A stretch of DNA of 5,740 nucleotides from an uncultured Bacteroidota bacterium (GTDB lineage: Bacteria; Bacteroidota; Bacteroidia; NS11-12g; UBA955): NCBI GenBank assembly GCA_903953615.1, contig CAJBKH010000398.1, positions 1 through 5,740 of the forward strand, in the 5' to 3' direction. Position 1 is the first letter of the stretch; every line of letters starts with the position of its first letter. The position numbers and the translations under genes were made by a program. The notes beneath the pieces are model-generated. The model saw nothing but the letters and a program-made list of their open reading frames with translations. It was not told the DNA's origin and made no database searches. Below, piece after piece: positions 1 to 5,017 of this stretch.

Positions 1-292
1 GGGTAAGAAATGTATCTGTTTCAAATTGAAAAACTATTGAATCGTCAGCTTGTATTATTTTGTTATAACTCAAACCAACAGTTTTACCTCTTGCCTTATA
101 ATAAAACACCTCTTGTTTACTATTAGCATTCATTTCTGTTGAAAAATAACTATTGGTATTTCCATCTTTAAAAAAAGAAACTTTAACTTTAAAAGGAGTA
201 GAATTTTTAATGTAACTATAGGTTATGCTAGATTCTTTATCATTCGTAACGCATGAGGATAAAATTATAACAATTAAAAAAAGTCTTTTCAT
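1..292 (-). CDS. Small putative lipoprotein, C-terminus cut by window edge
   Basis: The reading frame opens with ATG at 292-290 and stays open for 97 codons to the left edge, so the C-terminus is missing. The N-terminus MKRLFLIVIILSSC has one or two basic residues, a short hydrophobic stretch and a lipobox (L-S-S-C, Cys14). This is the pattern of a signal-peptidase II lipoprotein, which would be acylated on Cys14 and anchored in an envelope membrane. The mature part is Lys/Ser/Asn/Phe-rich and polar, with alternating residues that suggest beta strands (for example FKVKVSFF, then SIVFQFET). I recognise no family. The signal peptide is very short, which is common in Bacteroidota lipoproteins. 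The start is supported by the lipobox and by a candidate promoter at 370-401. A short ORF (295-363) ends two bases before the start codon, which would allow translational coupling. Codon use is more AT-rich than in groEL. That it is a real gene is likely; its function is unknown. Confidence 0.72.
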   Translation of the reverse strand, partial: MKRLFLIVIILSSCVTNDKESSITYSYIKNSTPFKVKVSFFKDGNTNSYFSTEMNANSKQEVFYYKARGKTVGLSYNKIIQADDSIVFQFETDTFLT

Positions 293-294
293 AA

Positions 295-363
295 TTAATC
301 GTATTGCTCTATAAGGTCATCAATTTGGGCGTTTGTTATGCCGCTGGGTTTAATGGCTTGCAT
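295..363 (-). other. Possible 22-codon leader ORF before the lipoprotein
   Basis: An ATG at 363-361 starts 22 sense codons ending in TAA at 297-295, two bases before the ATG of the lipoprotein. The predicted peptide begins MQAIKPSG and ends QIDDLIEQYD, which looks like a short acidic amphipathic helix. Its codons (GCC, AGC, GGC, GAC, GAG) are richer in G and C than those of the lipoprotein. The ORF starts only a few bases downstream of a TAnnTTTG-type promoter element, so it would sit at the very 5' end of the transcript. It could be a coupled leader peptide, the remnant of an eroded gene, or chance. It is too short to prove by sequence alone. Confidence 0.22.
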
Positions 364-369
364 TTCATG

Positions 370-401
370 CAAATGTATTAAAATTTATTAAGCATTTGAA
401 A
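370..401 (-). promoter_or_regulatory. Candidate Bacteroidota promoter for leader ORF and lipoprotein
   Basis: On the minus strand, TACATTTG (377-370) matches the Bacteroidota -7 consensus TAnnTTTG exactly. TTTC (401-398), a one-mismatch version of the -33 TTTG element, lies 20 bases upstream, within the usual spacing. Transcription would start near 363-366, leaving a leader of about 70 bases before the lipoprotein start. This is a motif match only. Confidence 0.45.
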
Positions 402-433
402 GAATAGGGTGCGCATGGCACTTGCTCTTTTTG

Positions 434-593
434 GCCTCATCCCCTAACCCCTTCTCCATAGGAGAAGGGGAATTTAGTTTGGATTTAATTGAGAACTTAT
501 TTCTCTCGAATAAAATACTCTAACAATTTTACAATCCGCCATATCAAATACCACCCTCCCTTCTCCTATGGAGAAGGGAATGAGGGATGAGGC
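434..593. repeat. Paired inverted palindromic repeats (MITE-like or REP-like element)
   Basis: Two 36-bp arms in opposite orientation (434-469 and 558-593) flank an 88-bp AT-rich spacer. Each arm reads GCCTCATCCC, five variable bases, then a perfect hairpin CCCTTCTCC-3-GGAGAAGGG. The arms agree at 31 of 36 positions, and all five differences fall in the variable block, apart from the loop orientation implied by inversion. Outside the arms lie T5 (428-432) and A8 (594-601), which extend the symmetry. CTCATCCC...CCCTTCTCC-type palindromes recur between genes in many bacterial genomes, so a mobile, non-coding repeat family is likely. Each arm can fold alone, or both can pair into one long hairpin. 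I find no ORF inside and no clear target-site duplication. Its position downstream of groEL and upstream of the lipoprotein promoter is typical for an intergenic insertion. Confidence 0.75.
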
Positions 594-625
594 AAAAAAA
601 AGTCCCACAATTACTTGCGGGACTT
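594..625 (-). terminator. Rho-independent terminator of groEL
   Basis: On the minus strand the stem AAGTCCCGCAA, loop GTAA and stem TTGTGGGACTT form an 11-bp hairpin with one G-U pair, followed directly by T8. It begins 25 bases after the groEL stop codon, the right place to end the groES-groEL transcript. The T tract runs straight into the right arm of the inverted-repeat element. Confidence 0.9.
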
Positions 626-649
626 CTTCGATGTGTTTTTATGTAAGGC

Positions 650-2278
650 TTAGTAACCCATGCCACCCATATCAGGGGCGTGGCTATGGCCAGCTTCTTT
701 TTCTTTGATATCAACCAATGCACACTCGGTAGTTAAAATCATGCTTGCTACTGAAGCAGCATTCTCTAAAGCTACACGGCTTACTTTGGTAGGATCGATA
801 ACACCAGATTTGATAAGGTTTTCGTATTGCTCAGTGCGGGCATTATAACCGAAGTCATCTTTACCTTCTTTCACTTTTTGAACAATGATAGAACCTTCGC
901 CACCTGCATTTGCAATAATTTGTCTCAATGGCTCTTCTAAAGCTCTTTTAACAATTTGAATACCTGTGTTCTCATCTTCGTTTTCGCCTTTGATTTTATC
1001 TAAAGCTTCGATGGCTCTGATGTAGGCAATACCACCACCAGGAACGATACCTTCTTCGACAGCAGCGCGGGTTGCATGCAATGCATCGTCAACTCTGTCT
1101 TTTTTCTCTTTCATTTCAACTTCGCTCGCTGCACCAATGTACAATACTGCAACACCACCTGCCAATTTGGCTAAACGCTCTTGCAATTTCTCGCGGTCGT
1201 AGTCGCTGGTAGTATTTTCGATTTGTGCTTTGATTTGGTTGATTCTGCCTGTAATGGCTTCTTTGTTACCAGCACCACCAACGATGGTTGTGTTGTCTTT
1301 ATCGATGCTAATGCTATCAGCTCTACCAAGATCTTCCATGGTAACATCGTCTAATTTTCTACCTTGCTCTTCAGAAATAACAGTACCACCGGTTAAGATT
1401 GCAATGTCTTGTAACATTTCTTTACGACGGTCGCCAAAGCCTGGGGCTTTAACAGCAGCAATTTTTAAAGAACCACGGATTTTATTAACTACCAAAGTAG
1501 CTAAAGCTTCACCTTCTACTTCTTCGCTAATAATTACAAGTGGTTTACCTGTTTGAACAACTTTCTCTAAGATTGGCAACAAATCTTTCATGTTACTTAC
1601 TTTTTTGTCGTATACCAAAATGTAGGCACTTTCTAATTCGGCTTCCATTTTTTCGGTATTGGTAACGAAGTATGGCGATTGGTAACCTCTGTCGAACTGC
1701 ATACCTTCAACTACTTCAACAGTGGTATCAGTACCTTTTGCTTCTTCAACGGTGATGACACCATCTTTACCTACTTTTTTCATCGCCTCGGCAATAAGTT
1801 TACCAATGGTGCTATCGTTGTTAGCAGAGATCGTAGCAACTTGCTCAATTTTATTGATATCGTCGCCAATTTCTTTTGATAATTTTTTTAATGAATCAAC
1901 AGTCACAATAACTGCTTTTTCGATACCGCGTTTCAAATCCATTGGATTTGCACCAGCTGCAACGTTTTTCAAGCCTGTAGTTACAATGCTTTGCGCTAAA
2001 ACAGTAGCAGTCGTTGTACCATCACCAGCTAAATCAGCGGTTTTGCTTGCTACTTCTTTAACCATTTGTGCACCCATGTTTTCGATTTCGTTTTCAAGTT
2101 CGATTTCTTTCGCTACTGAAACACCATCTTTGGTAACAATTGGAGAACCAAATTTTCTGCCAATTACTACGTTTCTACCTTTAGGTCCTAGAGTTACCTT
2201 TACTGCATTTGCTAATGCATCAACACCGCGTTTTAAACCTTCGCGGGCTTCTATATTAAAATGAATTGATTTTGCCAT
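650..2278 (-). CDS. groEL: Chaperonin GroEL (Hsp60, 60 kDa subunit)
   Basis: This is the large subunit of the cytoplasmic chaperonin, a double ring of 14 subunits that encloses unfolded proteins under a GroES lid and folds them with ATP. The 542-residue length is normal. Visible landmarks are the ATP-site motifs TLGPKGRNV (about 29-37), TKDG with Asp51, and GDGTTTAT with Asp86. The catalytic Asp in RVDDALHATR and the family signature AAVEEGIVPGGG also follow in the second equatorial part. The apical domain lies in the middle, with PYFVTN and a segment around KPLVIISEEVEGEAL that helps bind substrate and GroES. The C-terminal tail is short (GHSHAPDMGGMGY), with two His and only a minimal GGM repeat. 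The gene is second in the operon, 103 bases after groES, and ends before a strong terminator. The ATG at 2278 gives the standard MAKSIHFNIEAR start after an A/T-rich leader. No defect is seen. Confidence 0.99.
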   Translation of the reverse strand: MAKSIHFNIEAREGLKRGVDALANAVKVTLGPKGRNVVIGRKFGSPIVTKDGVSVAKEIELENEIENMGAQMVKEVASKTADLAGDGTTTATVLAQSIVTTGLKNVAAGANPMDLKRGIEKAVIVTVDSLKKLSKEIGDDINKIEQVATISANNDSTIGKLIAEAMKKVGKDGVITVEEAKGTDTTVEVVEGMQFDRGYQSPYFVTNTEKMEAELESAYILVYDKKVSNMKDLLPILEKVVQTGKPLVIISEEVEGEALATLVVNKIRGSLKIAAVKAPGFGDRRKEMLQDIAILTGGTVISEEQGRKLDDVTMEDLGRADSISIDKDNTTIVGGAGNKEAITGRINQIKAQIENTTSDYDREKLQERLAKLAGGVAVLYIGAASEVEMKEKKDRVDDALHATRAAVEEGIVPGGGIAYIRAIEALDKIKGENEDENTGIQIVKRALEEPLRQIIANAGGEGSIIVQKVKEGKDDFGYNARTEQYENLIKSGVIDPTKVSRVALENAASVASMILTTECALVDIKEKEAGHSHAPDMGGMGY

Positions 2279-2381
2279 TTAAGTTATTTAATTATTTTTG
2301 ATTTATAAATTTTTTGATTTTGTGGGAAGGCTATATTGCTTGCGCACTATGTCCTAGTCCCTAGTTGAAAGTCTGTAAAAA
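2279..2381 (-). other. groES-groEL intercistronic spacer with weak stem-loop
   Basis: The 103-base spacer has no ORF. CTAG occurs three times around the groES stop (2354-2357, 2361-2364, 2382-2385). CTAGTT (2361-2366) and AACTAG (2380-2385) can pair as a 6-bp stem with a 13-base loop that includes the TAG stop codon. The half nearer groEL is almost pure A/T and probably keeps the groEL start accessible. No convincing second promoter or terminator is visible. Confidence 0.35.
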
Positions 2382-2651
2382 CTAGATAATAGCGAAAATA
2401 TCGCTCTCTCTCATGATTAAGAAATCTTTGCCATCAACCTGAATTTCGGTACCAGCGTATTTACCGTATAAAACAGTATCGCCAGGTTTGCAGGTCATAG
2501 GTTCGTCTTTTTTACCTGTACCAACGGCTATTACAGTGCCTCTTTGTGGTTTTTCTTTGGCGGTATCTGGAATGATGATGCCACCTGCGGTTTTAAGCTC
2601 AGCTACTGCTGGCTCTATTAATACTCGGTCTGCTAATGGTTTTACGTTCAT
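2382..2651 (-). CDS. groES: Co-chaperonin GroES (Hsp10)
   Basis: GroES forms the seven-subunit lid of the GroEL chamber. The 89 residues begin MNVKPLADRVLIEP, the conserved first strand. A mobile loop follows at about residues 15-35, with the hydrophobic GroEL-contact triplet III in GGIIIP (23-28). Then come the core strand RGTVIAVGTG, KPGDTVLYGKYAGTE and the closing strand FLIMRESDIFAII. The protein is about eight residues shorter than Escherichia coli GroES, mostly in the roof hairpin, which is reduced to GKKDEPMTCKPGD. Short roofs of this kind are familiar in Bacteroidota GroES. It is the first gene of the operon with groEL. The start follows an A-rich leader (AAAGAAAAAATAT) without a Shine-Dalgarno sequence, typical of the phylum. 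Expression is probably driven from the divergent region at 2652-2845. Confidence 0.98.
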   Translation of the reverse strand: MNVKPLADRVLIEPAVAELKTAGGIIIPDTAKEKPQRGTVIAVGTGKKDEPMTCKPGDTVLYGKYAGTEIQVDGKDFLIMRESDIFAII

Positions 2652-2671
2652 ATATTTTTTCTTTATTTTTT

Positions 2672-2679
2672 AAAATGTA
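2672..2679 (-). promoter_or_regulatory. Candidate -7 element for groES-groEL
   Basis: TACATTTT on the minus strand matches seven of eight positions of TAnnTTTG, or six fixed positions with one mismatch at the final G. Transcription would start roughly 12-16 bases before the groES ATG. No good TTTG lies at the -33 distance, so the promoter may depend on an activator or another sigma factor. The assignment is weak. Confidence 0.3.
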
Positions 2680-2702
2680 TACAATTCAATTATCATTTTT
2701 TA

Positions 2703-2731
2703 TGCCAATGGACATTTCGTACCAAATGACA
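2703..2731 (-). promoter_or_regulatory. Candidate operator: imperfect palindrome and direct repeat upstream of groES
   Basis: GACATTTCGTACCAAATGAC (2711-2730) is a 20-bp palindrome centred on GTAC, with 8 of 10 symmetric pairs. Overlapping it on the minus strand are two related 12-mers, TGTCATTTGGTA (2731-2720) and TGTCCATTGGCA (2714-2703), identical at 9 of 12 positions and 17 bases apart. They lie 52-80 bases upstream of groES, a sensible place for a heat-shock control site. The sequence is not CIRCE (TTAGCACTC-N9-GAGTGCTAA). Which factor binds, if any, is unknown. Confidence 0.35.
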
Positions 2732-2818
2732 GATAAATTGGAGTCAATACTGGTCAGCGAAGGACAGCTTGTCACATCTTTTGTCAATAAACTCAATTAG
2801 GAACTCGTTTATTTACAC

Positions 2819-2826
2819 TAAATTTG
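2819..2826 (+). promoter_or_regulatory. Candidate -7 promoter element of the cyanophycinase gene
   Basis: TAAATTTG is an exact match to the Bacteroidota TAnnTTTG element. It lies 19 bases before the ATG at 2846, giving a short leader of roughly a dozen bases. The -33 region is weak: TTAG at 2797-2800 (18-base spacing) has one mismatch to TTTG. Confidence 0.5.
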
Positions 2827-2845
2827 CAATTTCTTAATCAAAAAA

Positions 2846-3721
2846 ATGCAGACAATTATGCCAAAAGGCACACTTATTTCAGTTGGGGGGGCAGAAGATA
2901 AAGGAACAGATTTGGAGCTTGGAATCATAGCAAGAAATAACCTTAATTTTTTTGAAATTGGTATTCTAAAAAACATTGTTAAAGAAATTAATAACAATGA
3001 AGCAAGAATCGAAATTATTACAACCGCTTCTCAAATACCAGATGAGGTAGGGGAGAATTACTTGGATGCTTTTGGCAAACTGGGTTGTAAGAATGTGGGG
3101 CACATGAAAATTCGCAACCGCGAAGATGCCATGCAGCCAGAATACCTAGAAAGATTAAAAGCCTGCGATGCCATTATGTTTAGTGGTGGCAATCAATTGC
3201 GTTTAACCTCAATATTTGGAGGTACTGATTTTTTAGACTTGTTGCATCACAGATATGAGAATGAAAAATTCATCATAGCAGGTACAAGTGCTGGCGCAAT
3301 GGCCATGAGCAATACCATGATTTATCAAGGGAATGCAAGCAATGCGCATTTGAAAGGTGAGGTAAAAATTACTACCGGCCTAGCTTTTATTAAAGATGTT
3401 ATTATTGATTCACATTTTAATAAGCGCGGCAGATTTTCAAGATTAGCACAAGCAGTAGCCGCCAATCCTTCTGCCATCGGCATAGGCTTAGGCGAAGATA
3501 CTGGTGTAATTGTGCGCAATGGTTGCGAAATGGAAGCCATTGGCAGCGGTGCGGTAGTGATTATTGATGGTCGCAACATTAAACACAATAACATTGCTGA
3601 TATTGAAGAGGGCGCGCCTATTTCTGTAGAAAATATGATTGTTCATATCATGGAAAAGGGCAATTGCTACAATTCAAAAACCAGGGTGTTCGAAGCCGCC
3701 AACGTTAATGTGGTAGCCTAG
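2846..3721 (+). CDS. Cyanophycinase-like serine peptidase (family S51)
   Basis: The protein belongs to peptidase family S51, whose cyanophycinases cut the Asp-Arg polymer cyanophycin to beta-Asp-Arg dipeptides. Its 291 residues are close to the length of characterised cyanophycinases. It starts with PKGTLISVGGAEDK (6-19), the conserved opening strand and GG loop. FSGGNQ (112-117) carries the expected Gln, GTSAGA (146-151) holds the nucleophile Ser148, and DSHFNKRGR (188-196) supplies His190 and basic residues. LGEDTGV (about 216-222) is also typical. There is no signal peptide, so it should act in the cytoplasm. All key residues are present, which separates it from inactive relatives; another beta-aspartyl substrate remains possible. 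It is divergent from groES. No cyanophycin synthetase is next to it here. ATG 2846 is used; ATG 2858 (MPKGTL) is an alternative. A G7 run encodes Gly14-Gly15. Confidence 0.9.
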   Translation: MQTIMPKGTLISVGGAEDKGTDLELGIIARNNLNFFEIGILKNIVKEINNNEARIEIITTASQIPDEVGENYLDAFGKLGCKNVGHMKIRNREDAMQPEYLERLKACDAIMFSGGNQLRLTSIFGGTDFLDLLHHRYENEKFIIAGTSAGAMAMSNTMIYQGNASNAHLKGEVKITTGLAFIKDVIIDSHFNKRGRFSRLAQAVAANPSAIGIGLGEDTGVIVRNGCEMEAIGSGAVVIIDGRNIKHNNIADIEEGAPISVENMIVHIMEKGNCYNSKTRVFEAANVNVVA

Positions 3722-3740
3722 TTGACAAGTGCTTTCTTGA

Positions 3741-3790
3741 GCCACTGATTCACAGAGGGGAATCTAGATTACTACACAGATTCCTGCGAT
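3741..3790. repeat. Degenerate CACAGATT-type intergenic repeat with stem-loop
   Basis: Two related units, GATTCACAGA (3747-3756) and GATTACTACACAGA (3767-3780), sit in tandem. Within them GGAATCT (3759-3765) and AGATTCC (3778-3784) form a 7-bp stem with a 12-base loop. Short repeats of the CACAGATT kind are scattered between genes in many environmental bacteria, and this looks like a decayed copy. There is no T tract on either side, so an intrinsic terminator is unlikely. Confidence 0.35.
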
Positions 3791-3867
3791 TTCTCTCATA
3801 TTAGTTTTTGCTGAACTTAACACTCCTAAATAAAAATTATTATCTTGCCCGTTCTAATTTGATAGGC

Positions 3868-4893
3868 ATGAACTGGAAGCAATTTTTTTTACGCGAAGCT
3901 GTATTGGTTTTCTTTTTTTGCTTTGCCGTTATTTTCGGTCCTGCCATTACGGTTTTATTCACCAATGATTTGTCGCAGTTTACCGATTGCACGACTTATA
4001 CAGCGCTTGCTCATTTCGATTTCGAACAAAGTGCAGTTCGCCGGTACCGCGTGATTATTCCTTTTTTAGCAAGTGGCCTGAATGCTATCGGTGGCGGTCT
4101 TTTCAATAAATTAGCACCCACTTATTTTGCAGGTAATTTTTCATTGCCCTTTAGTTTTTTTTTGGTTAATACCACCATCATGTCCTTCTTTGGAACCATG
4201 GTTTACAGATATTGCAGGGCCTTTGATGTCACGCGGTTTGCTGCTATTATTGGTGTTGTGTTTGTATTAACGGCAAGGTATACCGCTTATTTTGCTGCGC
4301 TGCCTTTTATTGATTCCTTCTTTTTTTTAATGGTGGCCATGACTTTGGTAGGCTTGAAAGAGCAGAATACAAAGTTGTTATTGTTCTGTTTGTTGGTTGG
4401 TCCATTTGCGAAGGAGTCTTATATTTTTATAGCACCCATGATTTTCTTTTTTGGACCTTTTAATAAATGGAAGTTGTTGGGTTGGTTTGGTTTGTCGGGC
4501 TTATTGGTTTTTGGTTACCATTTCATCTACGATTATTATTGCCCACCAAAGGTTGTGGGTTGGTTCATGGCAGAGGTTTACCATTTCTATTTTTTGAAAA
4601 AAGGCTTGGCCATGTTGTTTAGTTTTTATGGCTTGTACAAGATTGTGATCAATATCGGATTCTGGCTATTGGTGCCTCTAGCAGCTTGTTATTTCTCGCC
4701 TGCCTATCGACAACAATTAAAAAAATACTGCAATGCGAGTGTTTTGTTTTTTATTGGTGCGGTGGTCTTTCAAATGCTATTGTCACTCTCCATGGAGCGC
4801 ATGTTTTATATCCTAATGCCAGTGTTGGCGGTGGTAATGGCCATGGCTTTTGATGAAATCAGGAAACAAGTTATTTTAAAAGTGGGGAAATAG
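3868..4893 (+). CDS. Polytopic membrane protein, possible GT-C-like glycosyltransferase
   Basis: I do not recognise a named family. From ATG 3868 the product has 341 residues, very rich in Phe, Leu and Val, with about nine or ten membrane segments: roughly 10-31, 62-79, 93-113, 124-147, 149-163, 170-196, 203-221, 250-276, 290-307 and 311-328. An acidic loop (NDLSQFTDCTTY, 33-44) follows the first helix, and RRYRVIIPFLA (58-68) precedes the second. The middle contains LPFIDSFFFL (145-154) and GPFAKES (178-184). A first-loop Asp plus a later helix with a charged KE/RE pair recalls GT-C enzymes, which move sugars from lipid carriers; this is inference. ERMFYILMPVL (310-320) resembles the last helices of such proteins. 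An in-frame TTG at 3808 would add 20 polar residues. ATG is preferred because it sits directly before the hydrophobic region and behind a TATCTTGC sequence resembling a -7 element (3841-3848). The gene follows the cyanophycinase gene by 146 bases and is probably transcribed separately. Confidence 0.8.
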   Translation: MNWKQFFLREAVLVFFFCFAVIFGPAITVLFTNDLSQFTDCTTYTALAHFDFEQSAVRRYRVIIPFLASGLNAIGGGLFNKLAPTYFAGNFSLPFSFFLVNTTIMSFFGTMVYRYCRAFDVTRFAAIIGVVFVLTARYTAYFAALPFIDSFFFLMVAMTLVGLKEQNTKLLLFCLLVGPFAKESYIFIAPMIFFFGPFNKWKLLGWFGLSGLLVFGYHFIYDYYCPPKVVGWFMAEVYHFYFLKKGLAMLFSFYGLYKIVINIGFWLLVPLAACYFSPAYRQQLKKYCNASVLFFIGAVVFQMLLSLSMERMFYILMPVLAVVMAMAFDEIRKQVILKVGK

Positions 4894-5017
4894 AACCCCA
4901 ATTGCTGAAAAGGCTACCTTCATCTCTATGAATCAATGCGGTTTTATTATTAGTTTCTTGTGATTTTGCTCAATTGCTACATATCAGAATAGTGCATAAG
5001 AGAGTAATTTAAATACA
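4894..5017. other. Convergent intergenic region without clear signals
   Basis: These 124 bases separate two convergent genes. CAATTGCT occurs twice (at about 4900 and 4973), and AT-rich short palindromes such as CTTATAAG lie at the right end. I find no ORF, no RNA gene and no convincing hairpin with a T tract for either gene. Confidence 0.4.

Noticed and set aside
449..469. The left palindrome as an independent transcription terminator
   Set aside because: The perfect hairpin is not followed by a T tract on either strand and is part of the inverted-repeat element.
434..593. CRISPR array
   Set aside because: There are only two copies, they are inverted rather than direct, and the spacer is 88 bp; no cas gene is present.
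1722..2264. A 180-codon open frame on the plus strand opposite groEL
   Set aside because: It is antisense to a certain groEL gene, with a low-complexity Ser/Ala/Phe-rich product caused by groEL codon bias. The shorter plus-strand frames at 660-848, 1230-1556 and 1679-1879 are dismissed for the same reason.
2488..2673. A 61-codon plus-strand frame opposite groES
   Set aside because: It is the shadow of a conserved gene and ends in a low-complexity Phe run from the A-rich leader.
2652..2845. CIRCE/HrcA operator upstream of groES
   Set aside because: No TTAGCACTC-N9-GAGTGCTAA or near match was found by eye on either strand.
3325..3594. An 89-codon minus-strand frame inside the cyanophycinase gene
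   Set aside because: It lies opposite conserved S51 catalytic motifs and has no promoter or protein-like features.
3808..3867. Extension of the membrane protein to a TTG start
   Set aside because: TTG starts are uncommon here. The added 20 residues are not conserved-looking, and the extension would overlap the promoter-like sequence at 3841-3848.
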